NCBI GenBank assembly: GCA_030158585.1
Contig: JAOASR010000099.1
Coordinates: 1 to 46,439 of the forward strand
DNA length: 46,439 bases
Source: Microcella sp.
GTDB lineage: Bacteria > Actinomycetota > Actinomycetes > Actinomycetales > Microbacteriaceae
Direction of reading: 5' to 3'
Below, one piece after another: positions 14,659-23,738 of this stretch; the stretch's first letter is position 1; the number at the start of each line of letters is the position of its first letter. The notes under the pieces are model-generated. The model did no database searches and had not been told where the DNA came from. It saw only the letters and a program-made list of their open reading frames with translations. Made by a program: the position numbers and the translations under genes.

Positions 14659-15006
14659 TCAGGCGAAGTAGATCTTGCGCAGCGTCTCGAGCACTTCCCA
14701 CTCGGTCTCTTCGCCGTCATCGAGGCGGCCGACCGAACCTGGAAGCAGCTCGGTCTCCAAGCCGTCCTCGCGGCGAAGGATCGCCCGGCCGCGCAGCACG
14801 ACGAAGATCTCTTCGACCTCGACGTCGGTGACGATGCCGGGCGTGAGCTCCCAGACGCCGACCTCCCAGTCGTCGACCTCGGTAAGCGCGAGCGAGCCGA
14901 CGAGCGGCTCGCCCTCGACGACCTGATCGGGGTCGACGGGCTCGAGCTCGAGCTCAAGGGTCAGGGCCTGCAGAACGGTGGGCGCGTCGAGCGGCAGCGA
15001 GGTCAC
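14659..15006 (-). CDS. Small cupin-domain protein
   Basis: A 115-residue single-domain cupin. The segments VGVWELTPGIVTDVEVEEIF and VVLRGRAILRREDG mark cupin motif 1, and a GSVGRL loop with a second beta strand follows. The usual metal-binding His residues of motif 1 are replaced (EVEEIF), so it may bind no metal or use Glu residues. The family resembles proteins listed as cupin domain-containing (DUF861-like). The role is unknown. The GTG at 15006 is preferred because a TAGGGT box ends 7 nt upstream on the minus strand; an ATG further upstream would lie outside that transcript. It is convergent with the SDR gene (36 nt apart). Confidence 0.8.
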   Translation of the reverse strand: MTSLPLDAPTVLQALTLELELEPVDPDQVVEGEPLVGSLALTEVDDWEVGVWELTPGIVTDVEVEEIFVVLRGRAILRREDGLETELLPGSVGRLDDGEETEWEVLETLRKIYFA

Positions 15007-15013
15007 GAGTCGA

Positions 15014-15019
15014 ACCCTA
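15014..15019 (-). promoter_or_regulatory. -10 box TAGGGT of a leaderless transcript (cupin gene)
   Basis: On the minus strand TAGGGT (15019-15014) is followed by 7 nt and then GTG (15006). There is no ribosome binding site in the gap. Confidence 0.55.
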
Positions 15020-15192
15020 GTCGGGCGGCTCGCCGGGGCCAACCACTGTCACCTGCGGTCGACGCAGAGTGAGGTGCCCAGTTTGAGTGAATCGTCTTCG
15101 TTTTCCGAACATGGCCCTCCCCCTCTGCCCAGCGGGTGCAGCCGCTGGTGTCATCATCGGGCGGAGTGCCCGAACCCCGAGGAGTGTTTTCC

Positions 15193-16395
15193 GTGTCTGT
15201 CTACGAATCAACGAGCTTCCGTCGGAGCATCCGCGGATACGACACCGACGAGGTGGATGCTCGTTTCACGGAGATGGAGCGGCGGCTCAGCGAAGTGGCG
15301 CGCGAGAATCTCGAGCTCAACGATCGACTGTACGAGCGGGAACGCGAGCTGCAGAAGACCCTGAGAGACCTCGCCGTTGCGCAGACCACGCGCCCGCGCT
15401 CCACGTTCGCGGACCTCGGTGGCGAGTTCGAGTCGACCCTGCGCATGGCAGAAGAGCAGGCCCGACAGATTCGCGAAGGCGCCCAGAACGAGGCGACTGA
15501 GACGATCATGTCGGCGAGGGAGGATGCCGGAAGGCTTCGCGACAGCGCCATGCGCGACGCCCAATCGCTCCTCGTCGAGAGCCAGCGTCGATCCGAGACG
15601 CTGCAGAGCGAGGCCGAGGCCATCAACGCCCGCGCTGAGCTGGAGAGCGCCGAGCTCGTCGCGAAGGCGAAGCTCGAACTCAGCAGCGCCGAGCGCGCCG
15701 CCACAGCCCAGGTTCTCAAGGCCGAGAAGACCGCATCCGCGATCATCGCTGCAGCGACCCGCGAGGCGCAGGAGCTGAAGGAGCGCACGGAGCAGACCGT
15801 GCGCGAAGCCCTCGACTCGATCGCCGAGGAGCAGGCGAAGCTGCGCGAGCAGGAAGCCGAGTTCGAGTCGCGCCGCACCCAGGTCGAGGAATGGATCCTC
15901 ACCTCGGAGGCGTCACAGCGCGAGAAGGACGCGGCCGCAGAGCAGCGCCGCGCGCAGATGGACGAGGAAGCGCAGAGCGTGCTCGAACGTGCGCACTCCG
16001 AGGCCGACGACCACGTGCGCTCTGCCGTGGACCGCGCGACCACGCTGCGGGCCGACGCCGACGCTCGCGTCACAGCGGCCGACGCCCGGGCGCGCTCGAT
16101 CATCAACGAAGCCCAGCTCGCCGCCGACACGATGGTGACTGCGGCGACGTCGAAGGCTCACAGCCTGGCGCAGCGCACTGATCAGCTGGCCGCCGAGATG
16201 CTGCGAGAGGCCGAGATGCAGCTCGCCGAGGCTCGCCATCGCAAGTCCACGATCAATCACTTCGTCGACGACGTGCGTGAGATCTTGAGCGCCGACGTCA
16301 TCACCGCAACGATCGACGACGCGGAGACGCGGATGGTGCAGACAGAGACCTCGGGCCAGGGAAGCCGAGCGCGAGCGCTCGAGGCCGCCGACTGA
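15193..16395 (+). CDS. FilP/DivIVA-like long coiled-coil protein
   Basis: A 400-residue cytoplasmic protein. The first 30 residues, SFRRSIRGYDTDEVDARF, match the DivIVA/FilP N-terminal motif (G-Y-D-x-x-x-V-D) that anchors such proteins at curved membranes. A short coiled coil follows, then a PRSTFADLGGEFESTL hinge and a continuous Ala/Glu/Arg-rich coiled coil from about 85 to 365, with recurring A-E-A-x-A-x-x-I-I and R-A-x-x-E-A patterns. The end is loosely structured. In Streptomyces, FilP and Scy build scaffolds for polar growth; this protein probably has a similar polar or divisome scaffold role. GTG at 15193 was chosen because GAGGAG lies 8 nt upstream. A smaller related gene follows after 61 nt. 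Confidence 0.85.
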   Translation: MSVYESTSFRRSIRGYDTDEVDARFTEMERRLSEVARENLELNDRLYERERELQKTLRDLAVAQTTRPRSTFADLGGEFESTLRMAEEQARQIREGAQNEATETIMSAREDAGRLRDSAMRDAQSLLVESQRRSETLQSEAEAINARAELESAELVAKAKLELSSAERAATAQVLKAEKTASAIIAAATREAQELKERTEQTVREALDSIAEEQAKLREQEAEFESRRTQVEEWILTSEASQREKDAAAEQRRAQMDEEAQSVLERAHSEADDHVRSAVDRATTLRADADARVTAADARARSIINEAQLAADTMVTAATSKAHSLAQRTDQLAAEMLREAEMQLAEARHRKSTINHFVDDVREILSADVITATIDDAETRMVQTETSGQGSRARALEAAD

Positions 16396-16456
16396 GTGCC
16401 GGAAGCGTTGCCCTGCGGCCGCCCAGGGCGATCGTCGGGGGCGAGAAGGTAGAGAC

Positions 16457-16837
16457 GTGATGACCCAGAACATTCGCGTGAGTTTCCGGAGGGCGCTCGC
16501 CGGCTATCACGTCGGCGACGTGAGGCGACTCCTGTCAGCCCTGGAACTTCGAGCCGCGGAGTCGGAGTCGGAGATCGCGGGCCTGCGAGCCCAGCTGGCC
16601 GAAGCGACGGTCGCCGTGGACTCGCTCAGCGCCGAACTCGCCCTGCGACGTGTCGAGTGCGTGACGCTCAGAGACGAGGCTGAGCGCGCCCGCGTCGCTC
16701 TGCGAGTCCTCCGCATCGAGCGCAACTCCCTTGCCGAGCGCTCAGAGCCCACAGATCTGGCTGACGACGCGCGCCGTACTGCACCGGCGCCGAGCGCACA
16801 CCTTCTCGTCCACGTCGCCGCTGCGATCGAGGCGTGA
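16457..16837 (+). CDS. Small DivIVA-domain protein
   Basis: A 126-residue protein starting with an N-terminal segment VSFRRALAGYHVGDVRRLL that copies the first motif of the preceding FilP-like protein and of DivIVA (F-R-R-x-x-x-G-Y-x-x-x-x-V). A short coiled coil of heptads (about 30-90) and a loose C-terminal tail follow. GTG 16457 and ATG 16460 are both possible starts, with GAAGG at 16445-16449 upstream. It is 61 nt downstream of the FilP-like gene in the same orientation, most likely co-transcribed. It may form mixed coiled-coil complexes with the larger protein and tune its assembly; this is inferred only from shared motif and position. Confidence 0.7.
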   Translation: MMTQNIRVSFRRALAGYHVGDVRRLLSALELRAAESESEIAGLRAQLAEATVAVDSLSAELALRRVECVTLRDEAERARVALRVLRIERNSLAERSEPTDLADDARRTAPAPSAHLLVHVAAAIEA

Positions 16838-16886
16838 CCGGCTGACGGCCGACGCCGCATGCCGATGCCGGCGACGGCCCGCCCAC

Positions 16887-18308
16887 TTACGAGTCGAAGC
16901 CCAGCCCGACTGCGTCGAGGGTGCGAAGGAACAGATTGCGTCGCCCCTCGCGGTGGTCGGCGCGGTCGAGCGCCCACCGCACCGACTGCACCGCCGGGTA
17001 GGTCGCCGGCTCGGGCGGGAACGGCATCGGGATCTGGTTCACCATCGCCAGGCTCGTGCGCTCGGTCTCGAGCCCCGCGAGCTGGTCGAGCATGACGTTC
17101 GCGGCGAAGCGGGTCGCGGCGACGCCGAGCCCGGTGAAGCCCGCCGAGTAGGCGACGCGACCGCCGTGCGCGGTCGCGTGGAAGGCGCAGAACCGGCTCG
17201 AGGTGTCGATGACGCCCGCCCAGCGGTGCGTGAAGCGCAGCCCCTCGAGTTGCGGGAAGGTCGTGAAGAAGTGGCTCGCGAGCTTCTCGAACGAGGCGCG
17301 GCGGTCGTCGTACTCGGGCCTGATGCGCCCGCCGTAGTGGTAGATCGCGTCGTACCCGCCCCACAGGATGCGGTTGTCGGCCGAGAGCCGGTAGTAGTGG
17401 AACTGGTTGGCCGAGTCGGCGACGCCCTGGCGGCCGCTCCAGCCGATCGAGGCGAGCTGCTCGGTCGTGAGCGGCTCAGTCATGAGCACGTAGTCGTACA
17501 CGGGCACGGTGTGCAGGCGGTAGCGCTTGAGCAGCGACGGGAAGGCGTTGGTCGCGAGGGCGACGCGATCGGCGCGCACGACGCCGCCCGACCTCGTCGA
17601 CAGCTCCACAGCATCCGGCTCGGCGCGCAGCGCTGTCACGGGCGAGCTCTCGAAGACCTCGACGCCCGCCTCGAGGCACGCCCGCAGCAGCTCGCGCCCG
17701 AGCTTGCCGGGGTGCGCGAGGGCGGTGTCGCGGGTCGAGAGCAGGCCACCCTGGTAGGTGGGCGACGCGATCTCGCGCTGCATCGCGGCGGCGTCGTAGA
17801 AGCGCTCGGTGTCACCGTCGTGCGCCTCGGCGAGCTCGCGCACCTGGTACTGCTCGGTCGCGACGGCGAATGAGCCGACGCGCTCGAAGTCGCACTCCCA
17901 GCCGCGGTCGCGCATGGTCACCTCGATGTCGTCGAGGTTCTGCATGCCCATGCGATCGAGCGTCTCGAGCTCGTCGGCGAAGCGCTGCTCGCCGTTCTTC
18001 GCGCCGTGCGTGAGCGTCGCCTCGACGAAGCCGCCGTTGCGACCGGACGCGGCCCAGCCGATCCGCTTGCCCTCGAGCAGGATCACGCGCGCGTCGGGGT
18101 CGCGCTCCTTCGCGAGCAGAGCCGTCCAGAGCCCCGCGTAGCCGCCGCCGACGACGGCGAGATCGGCGCGCTCGCGCGTCGCGAGAGCGGGGCGGCTGAT
18201 GCGCGCGGGCAGGTCGTCGAGCCAGAAGACCGAGAGCTGCGAGCTCGCCAGCGACGCGTCGATGACTCGCAGGTCGGGCCGGTCGCGTTCGAATACGGTG
18301 GTCGCCAT
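16887..18308 (-). CDS. FAD-dependent oxidoreductase, DAO/PuuB-like
   Basis: A 473-residue flavoprotein of the D-amino-acid oxidase family. The dinucleotide-binding motif is [20 protein letters not shown] near 48-67, followed by [20 protein letters not shown], the signature of the gamma-glutamylputrescine oxidase-like group. Further landmarks are [10 protein letters not shown] and, near the C-terminus, [19 protein letters not shown] closing the FAD site. It probably oxidises an amine or amino acid to the imine with peroxide formation; the substrate is unknown. The ATG at 18308 lies directly behind a divergent control region with an operator-like palindrome (18327-18344) shared with the amylosucrase gene. 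Confidence 0.92.
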   Translation of the reverse strand: MATTVFERDRPDLRVIDASLASSQLSVFWLDDLPARISRPALATRERADLAVVGGGYAGLWTALLAKERDPDARVILLEGKRIGWAASGRNGGFVEATLTHGAKNGEQRFADELETLDRMGMQNLDDIEVTMRDRGWECDFERVGSFAVATEQYQVRELAEAHDGDTERFYDAAAMQREIASPTYQGGLLSTRDTALAHPGKLGRELLRACLEAGVEVFESSPVTALRAEPDAVELSTRSGGVVRADRVALATNAFPSLLKRYRLHTVPVYDYVLMTEPLTTEQLASIGWSGRQGVADSANQFHYYRLSADNRILWGGYDAIYHYGGRIRPEYDDRRASFEKLASHFFTTFPQLEGLRFTHRWAGVIDTSSRFCAFHATAHGGRVAYSAGFTGLGVAATRFAANVMLDQLAGLETERTSLAMVNQIPMPFPPEPATYPAVQSVRWALDRADHREGRRNLFLRTLDAVGLGFDS

Positions 18309-18326
18309 AACGCAAGGATGCCACAC

Positions 18327-18344
18327 GTTGTCCACTTGGACAAC
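18327..18344. promoter_or_regulatory. Operator-like palindrome in the divergent region
   Basis: GTTGTCC (18327-18333) and GGACAAC (18338-18344) are perfect inverted arms with a 4-nt spacer. The site lies 18 bp before the start of the oxidoreductase and 65 bp before that of the amylosucrase. The left arm contains TTGTCC and the right TTGGAC, either of which could serve as a -35 box. It suits a dimeric GntR/TetR/LacI-type repressor, but no such regulator gene is adjacent. Confidence 0.55.
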
Positions 18345-18408
18345 AGTGGCGCGACTGGCGCGACCGGCGCGAGCACCGAGCACTGAGCACCGACGAAGGG
18401 ATGCTGCG

Positions 18409-20307
18409 ATGGAGCAGACGCTGCAGGCCGCGATCGACGACGCCCGTCTCTCCACCACGACCGAGACCGACTGGGCCCGACTGCAGCAGCGCTTCGCCCG
18501 CGAGCTGCCGCGACTGACCAGTCTCTTCCGCGAGGTGTACGGCGACAGCGACCGCACCGATCGCGAACTCGAGCTGCTCGTCGCGCAGCTCGCCGCGAGC
18601 TGGCAGGCCCGACCCGCTGAGCTGCGCACCCTCGACGCCGCCCGCGAGGCCGACCCCGACTGGTTTACCTCGAACCGCATGCTCGGCGGCGTCATCTACG
18701 TCGACCGGTACGCGACCGATCTGCGCGGCGTGAGCGCGCGCATCCCCTACTTCCAGGAGCTCGGGCTCACCTACCTGCATCTCATGCCGCTCTTCCTCGC
18801 CCCGGAGGAGAACAGCGACGGCGGGTACGCCGTGTCGAGCTACCGCGAGGTGAGCCCCGCGCTCGGCGACATGGCGCAGCTCACGGCGCTCGCGTCCGAG
18901 CTGCGCGAGGCGGGCATCGCGCTCGTCGTCGACTTCATCTTCAACCACACCTCGAACGAGCACGAGTGGGCCCGGCGGGCACTGACCGGCGAGAAGGAGT
19001 TCGAGGACTACTACTGGGTGTTCGACGACCGTGAACTGCCCGACGCCTTTGAGCGCACGGTGCGCGAGATCTTCCCCGACGACCACCCCGGCTCGTTCGT
19101 GCCGATGCCCGACTCCCCCGATGGCGCGCGCACCGGGCGCTGGATCTGGGCGACGTTCCACACCTTCCAGTGGGATCTCAACTACTCGAACCCCGCCGTC
19201 TTCCGCGCGATGGCGGGCGAGATGCTCTTCCTCGCCAACCAGGGCGTCGACATCCTGCGCATGGATGCCGTCGCGTTCATCTGGAAGCAGCTGGGCACGC
19301 AGTGCGAGTCGCTGCCCGAGGCGCACCTGCTGATTCGCGCGTTCAACGCGGCCCTGCGCATCGCCGCCCCGGCCGTGCTGTTCAAGTCCGAGGCGATCGT
19401 GCACCCCGACGAGGTCATCCAGTACATCTCGCCCGAGGAGTGCCAGCTCAGCTACAACCCGCTGCAGATGGCGCTCATCTGGAACTCGCTCGCCACGCGC
19501 GACGGCCGTCTGCTGCAGCAGGCGCTCGAGCGTCGGCACGCGCTGCCCGCCGGCACCGCGTGGGTCAACTACGTGCGCAGCCACGACGACATCGGCTGGA
19601 CCTTCGCCGATGAAGACGCCGCCGAGCTCGGCATCGACGGCTACAGCCACCGGCGCTTTCTGAACAACTTCTTCGTCGATCGCTTTCCGGGATCGTTCGC
19701 GCGCGGCGTGCCCTTCCAGGACAACCCGAAGACGGGCGACTGCCGCATCTCGGGCACGACGGCATCGCTCGCGGGGCTCGAAGCGGGCGATGCAGGGGCG
19801 ATCGATCGCATCGTGCTGGCCCACAGCATCCCCCTCTCGACCGGTGGGGTGCCGCTCCTGTACCTCGGCGACGAGGTCGGGCAGCTCAACGACTACACCT
19901 ACATCGCCGACCCCGCCCACCGCGACGACAGCCGCTGGGTCAACCGGCCGCCGTATCCGGCCGAGCTGTACGCGCAGCGCCTCGACGTCACGACCCCGGC
20001 GGGGATGCTCTACGCGCGCCTCACGCGCCTCATCGCCGTGCGCCGCGAGACCCAGGAGTTCGCCGGCGGCACCCTCATCGCGTTCGACGCCCGCAACCCC
20101 CACGTGATCGGGTACCAGCGGCCCGGGGCCGGCACGCGCGTCGTGTGCTTCGCGAACGTCGCCGACGACCCGCAGACGGTGACGGCCCTCACGCTCTCGG
20201 GCCTGCCCGCGACGGGCGACGATCTCATCGGCGGCGGCACGATCGACCTGCGCCGCGACCTGGCGATCCCCGCGCACGGCATCGTGTGGATGCGCGTCGC
20301 CTCCTAG
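18409..20307 (+). CDS. Amylosucrase (GH13 subfamily 4)
   Basis: A 632-residue glucan-forming enzyme that transfers glucose from sucrose to a growing alpha-1,4-glucan, releasing fructose. The (beta/alpha)8 motifs are [13 protein letters not shown] (region I), [10 protein letters not shown] (nucleophile Asp286), LFKSEAIV (acid/base Glu328) and VRSHDDIGW (Asp393). These numbers coincide exactly with the Neisseria polysaccharea enzyme, which supports ATG 18409; GAAGGG lies 8 nt upstream. The helical N-terminal domain (1-90) and C-terminal beta domain (about 555-632) are present. There is no signal peptide, so it works in the cytosol. No sucrose transporter or phosphorylase is adjacent. The closely related sucrose hydrolases are the main alternative. 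Confidence 0.93.
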   Translation: MEQTLQAAIDDARLSTTTETDWARLQQRFARELPRLTSLFREVYGDSDRTDRELELLVAQLAASWQARPAELRTLDAAREADPDWFTSNRMLGGVIYVDRYATDLRGVSARIPYFQELGLTYLHLMPLFLAPEENSDGGYAVSSYREVSPALGDMAQLTALASELREAGIALVVDFIFNHTSNEHEWARRALTGEKEFEDYYWVFDDRELPDAFERTVREIFPDDHPGSFVPMPDSPDGARTGRWIWATFHTFQWDLNYSNPAVFRAMAGEMLFLANQGVDILRMDAVAFIWKQLGTQCESLPEAHLLIRAFNAALRIAAPAVLFKSEAIVHPDEVIQYISPEECQLSYNPLQMALIWNSLATRDGRLLQQALERRHALPAGTAWVNYVRSHDDIGWTFADEDAAELGIDGYSHRRFLNNFFVDRFPGSFARGVPFQDNPKTGDCRISGTTASLAGLEAGDAGAIDRIVLAHSIPLSTGGVPLLYLGDEVGQLNDYTYIADPAHRDDSRWVNRPPYPAELYAQRLDVTTPAGMLYARLTRLIAVRRETQEFAGGTLIAFDARNPHVIGYQRPGAGTRVVCFANVADDPQTVTALTLSGLPATGDDLIGGGTIDLRRDLAIPAHGIVWMRVAS

Positions 20308-20355
20308 GGGCCGTCGCGATCAAACTGCTACGATTGCTACACCGAGGGAGGCGCC

Positions 20356-20604
20356 ATGGCTGAACGACTTGCACACCGCGACCTGCGGAATCGCAGTTCC
20401 GAGATCCTCCGCACGGTCGCGGCCGGGGGCTCCTACGAGATCACGAATCACGGCCGGGTCGTCGCACTGCTGAGCCCGCCGGCGCCCGACGGGTCACTGC
20501 GCATCCGACGAGCGACCAGCGCGCGCCCCTTCGCCGAGATCTCGCGGTCGCGCGCCAGTGAGAGCACGACGTCGGCGCTCGAGGCTCTCCGCGACGAGCG
20601 ATGA
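20356..20604 (+). CDS. Phd/YefM-type antitoxin
   Basis: An 82-residue antitoxin. The N-terminal AHRDLRNRSSEILRTVAAGGSYEITNHGRVVALLSP is the Phd/YefM fold that binds operator DNA as a dimer; the C-terminal half, rich in Arg, Ser and Glu, is the toxin-neutralising tail. GAGGGAGG (20344-20351) precedes ATG 20356. TACGAT at 20329-20334 may be the -10, and TGCTAC occurs twice around it (20327-20332, 20335-20340), which may be the autoregulatory site. The stop overlaps the toxin start in ATGA. Confidence 0.94.
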   Translation: MAERLAHRDLRNRSSEILRTVAAGGSYEITNHGRVVALLSPPAPDGSLRIRRATSARPFAEISRSRASESTTSALEALRDER

Positions 20605-20990
20605 GGATCTACCTCGATACGTCGGCAGCGGCGAAGGTGCTCGTCGACGAGATCGAGTCAGACGCGTTGACTGCTTATCTCGATCGCGCAGACTCCGGCC
20701 GTGAGATCGTGTCGAGCGCCTTGCTCGAGACAGAGCTGCGTCGGCTGGCAGTGCGGCTGGATCTCGCGCAGGCGTCGGTCTCCGAACTCCTCGCTCGCGT
20801 CGACCTCGTCGACCCTTCGCGGTCGATCTTCCATGAGGCGGGTGTGCTTCCGGGCGCGAACCTGCGCAGCCTCGACGCACTGCATCTCGCCACAGCGCTT
20901 CGTGCTGAGGCAGATGTTCTTGTCGCCTACGACACTCGGCTGCTCGAAGCGGCGCGAGCCCTCGGCCTCGCCACCGATTCCCCCGCCTGA
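20601..20990 (+). CDS. vapC: PIN-domain ribonuclease toxin, VapC-like
   Basis: A 129-residue PIN-domain toxin expected to cleave RNA and be blocked by the preceding antitoxin. The acidic residues are in place: Asp6 in YLDTSAAAKVL, Glu in LLETELRRL, Asp in SLDALHLATAL and Asp in YDTRLLEAA. The length is normal. ATG 20601 overlaps the antitoxin stop by 4 nt (ATGA), giving coupled translation. The pairing with a Phd-like rather than VapB-like antitoxin is common in actinobacteria. It is not close to the integrative element. Confidence 0.95.
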   Translation: MRIYLDTSAAAKVLVDEIESDALTAYLDRADSGREIVSSALLETELRRLAVRLDLAQASVSELLARVDLVDPSRSIFHEAGVLPGANLRSLDALHLATALRAEADVLVAYDTRLLEAARALGLATDSPA

Positions 20991-21092
20991 GCGCGCTGGC
21001 CGCGATCTCCCCTCTGCCCGGCGGGCCGGAATAGGCTGTCTGAGTTCGACCACGAGTCGAGCATTCCCCTGTGTGCCGAAGGAGGCCCCGCT

Positions 21093-23636
21093 GTGCCCGG
21101 AGAGAACCTGACCCGCGCCGAAGCTCAGGAGCGCGCGTCGCTCGTCCAGACCGAGAGCTACGACATCGCTCTCGACCTCACGACCGGCGATGAGGTGTTC
21201 CGGTCGACGTCGACCGTGGTCTTCACCGCCACCGCCGGCGCGAGCACGTTCATCGACGCGATCACCCGCACGGTGCACAGCGTCACGCTCAACGGCGTCG
21301 AGCTCGACGCGGCCGCCATCGCCGACGGCACGCGCATCCGCCTCGATGGCCTCGCTGAGCGCAACGAGCTCACGGTCGTCGCCGACCACGAGTACACCAA
21401 CACGGGCGAGGGCCTGCACCGCTTCGTCGACCCGGTCGACGGCGAGGTGTACCTGTACTCGCAGTTCGAGGTGCCCGACAGCCGCCGCGTCTTCGCGGTG
21501 TTCGAGCAGCCCGACCTCAAGGCGACCTTCCGCTTCACGGTGACGGCGCCCGTGAACTGGGTCGTCGTGTCGAACTCGCCCGTCGAGTCGCGAGAGGACG
21601 CCGGCGACGCCGCCACGACCGTCTTCGCGACCACGAAGCGCATCTCGAGCTACATCACCGCGATCGTGGCCGGCCCGTACCAGAGCGTGCACTCCGAGCT
21701 GCAGAGCTCCGACGGCCGCACGATTCCGCTCGGCATCTTCGCGCGCGCCTCGCTCTTCGAGTACCTCGACGCCGACTACATCTTCGACATCACGCGCAAG
21801 GGCTTCGAGTACTTCGAGTCGCGCTTCGGCGTCGCGTACCCGTTCGAGAAGTACGACCAGCTCTTCGTGCCCGAGTTCAACGCGGGGGCCATGGAAAACG
21901 CGGGCGCCGTGACCTTCACGGAGACCTACGTGTTCCGCTCGAAGGTCACCGACGCGATCAAGGAGCGCCGCGTCGTCACGATCCTGCACGAGCTCGCCCA
22001 CATGTGGTTCGGCGACCTCGTCACGATGAAGTGGTGGAACGACCTGTGGCTCAACGAGTCGTTCGCCGAGTGGGCGTCGACGATCGCCACGGCCGAGGCC
22101 ACCGAGTGGCACGAGGCGTGGACGACGTTCCAGGCCATGGAGAAGAGCTGGGCCTACCGCCAGGACCAGCTGCCCTCGACGCACCCCGTCGTCGCGACGA
22201 TCAACGACCTCGAAGACGTGCAGGTCAACTTCGACGGCATCACGTACGCCAAGGGCGGCAGCGTGCTCAAGCAGCTCGTCGCGTGGGTCGGCGAGGAGGC
22301 CTTCTTCGCGGGCGTCTCGGCGTACTTCCAGAAGCACGCGTGGGGCAACACCGAGCTGCGCGACCTGCTCGTCGAGCTCGAGGCCGCGAGCGGGCGCGAG
22401 CTCACCTCGTGGAGCGAGAAGTGGCTCGAGACGGCCGGCGTCAACACGCTGCGCCCCGAACTCGCGGTCGACGACAGCGGCGTCATCACGTCGTTCGCCG
22501 TGCTGCAGTCAGCAGCGGCCGACTACCCGACGATCCGCCCGCACCGCATGGCGATCGGCTTCTACGACCTGGTGGATGGTGCGCTGACGCGCACGCACCG
22601 CCTCGAGCTCGACGTCGATGGCGAGCGCACCGACGTGCCCGAGCTCGTGGGCCGGAGCCGCCCCGGGCTCATCCTGCTCAACGACGACGACCTCGCGTAC
22701 GCGAAGATCCGCCTCGACGAGGCCTCGCTCGCCGTCGCGATCGAGCACCTCGCCAAGATCGAGAGCCCGCTCGCGCGCGCGATCGTCTGGGGCTCGGTGT
22801 GGGATGCCACGCGCGACGCCGAGGCCGCTCCGCGCGACTACGTGCGCCTCGTGCTCAACAACATCGCAACCGAGACCGAGTCGACGACGATCCGCACGAC
22901 GCTCACGCAGCTCACGACCGTCGCGCGCCTCTACGTCGACCCGGCGCACCGCGCGCAGACGATCACCGAGGTCGCCGACGCGCTGTGGGCTCTCGCCCAG
23001 GGCGCCGAGGCGGGCAGCGACGCGCAGTTCCAGTTCGTGAAGTTCTTCGCGAACATGGCGGCGACGCCTGCTCACGGCGACACGCTCGCCGGGCTGCGCG
23101 ACGGCTCGATCGGGCTCGACGGGCTCGCGGTCGACACCGACCTCGAGTGGGAGCTGCTCGAGGGCCTCGCCCTCGTCGGCGCGATCACGCCCGCCGAGAT
23201 CGACGCGGCGCTCGCGAACGACAACACCTCGAACGGCCAGCAGGCTGCGGCGCGCGCCCACGCGGCGTTCGCCGATGAGGCGAGCAAGGCCGCGACGGTC
23301 GAGAAGCTGCTGACCGACGACACCGTGCCGAATGCGATCGTGCGCATGGCGACGATGGGCTTCCAGCACGTCAACGACCCCGCAAGCCTCGAGGGCCTCG
23401 TCGGCCGCTACTTCGACGCGCTCGTGGGCGTGTGGGAGGGCCGCAGCTACAAGATCGCCGAGTACCTGATCCTCGGCCTCTACCCGACGCCGCTCGCGTC
23501 GCTGCGCCTCGTCGACGCGACGCGGGCCTGGCTCGACGCGAACGCCGACCAGCCGGCCGCGCTGCGACGCATGGTGTCGGAGAACCTCGCGGGCGTGGAG
23601 CGAGCGCTCGCCGCTCAGGAGCGCGACCGCGCGTAG
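21093..23636 (+). CDS. pepN: Aminopeptidase N (M1 family)
   Basis: An 847-residue cytoplasmic zinc aminopeptidase that removes N-terminal residues from peptides. The exopeptidase motif GAMEN is at 265-269, and the zinc motif HELAH at 299-303, with the third ligand Glu322 in LNESFAEW. The substrate-binding Tyr is expected in the ITYAKGGSVLKQL segment. The C-terminal ERAP1-like helical domain covers about 520-847. The length equals that of actinobacterial PepN. GTG 21093 has AAGGAGG (21079-21085) 7 nt upstream. A strong hairpin lies 35 nt after the stop. Confidence 0.97.
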   Translation: MPGENLTRAEAQERASLVQTESYDIALDLTTGDEVFRSTSTVVFTATAGASTFIDAITRTVHSVTLNGVELDAAAIADGTRIRLDGLAERNELTVVADHEYTNTGEGLHRFVDPVDGEVYLYSQFEVPDSRRVFAVFEQPDLKATFRFTVTAPVNWVVVSNSPVESREDAGDAATTVFATTKRISSYITAIVAGPYQSVHSELQSSDGRTIPLGIFARASLFEYLDADYIFDITRKGFEYFESRFGVAYPFEKYDQLFVPEFNAGAMENAGAVTFTETYVFRSKVTDAIKERRVVTILHELAHMWFGDLVTMKWWNDLWLNESFAEWASTIATAEATEWHEAWTTFQAMEKSWAYRQDQLPSTHPVVATINDLEDVQVNFDGITYAKGGSVLKQLVAWVGEEAFFAGVSAYFQKHAWGNTELRDLLVELEAASGRELTSWSEKWLETAGVNTLRPELAVDDSGVITSFAVLQSAAADYPTIRPHRMAIGFYDLVDGALTRTHRLELDVDGERTDVPELVGRSRPGLILLNDDDLAYAKIRLDEASLAVAIEHLAKIESPLARAIVWGSVWDATRDAEAAPRDYVRLVLNNIATETESTTIRTTLTQLTTVARLYVDPAHRAQTITEVADALWALAQGAEAGSDAQFQFVKFFANMAATPAHGDTLAGLRDGSIGLDGLAVDTDLEWELLEGLALVGAITPAEIDAALANDNTSNGQQAAARAHAAFADEASKAATVEKLLTDDTVPNAIVRMATMGFQHVNDPASLEGLVGRYFDALVGVWEGRSYKIAEYLILGLYPTPLASLRLVDATRAWLDANADQPAALRRMVSENLAGVERALAAQERDRA

Positions 23637-23671
23637 ACAACGCAGACGGGCATCCGCGGATGCTCTGCTCG

Positions 23672-23705
23672 CCCGAGGGCCTCGTCACGCGACGGGGCCC
23701 TCGGG
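23672..23705 (+). terminator. Terminator-like hairpin after pepN
   Basis: CCCGAGGGCC (23672-23681) pairs perfectly with GGCCCTCGGG (23696-23705) around a 14-nt loop, followed by TCGTT. It lies between the pepN stop and the mscS promoter. Confidence 0.75.
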
Positions 23706-23725
23706 TCGTTCAGCAGCCCCGTCGC

Positions 23726-23731
23726 TAGGCT
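23726..23731 (+). promoter_or_regulatory. -10 box TAGGCT of a leaderless transcript (mscS)
   Basis: TAGGCT is followed by 7 nt and then ATG at 23739, directly after the pepN terminator. No ribosome binding site is present in the gap. Confidence 0.6.
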
Positions 23732-23738
23732 GGACGTG

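Noticed and set aside
17812-20277. 821-codon minus-strand open frame
   Set aside because: It is the antisense of the amylosucrase, whose catalytic motifs are intact; this frame has no recognisable domain until it runs into a shifted frame of the oxidoreductase.
20356-20990. Toxin-antitoxin pair as cargo of the integrative element
   Set aside because: It is 17 kb beyond the att site, surrounded by chromosomal housekeeping genes with the same codon bias.
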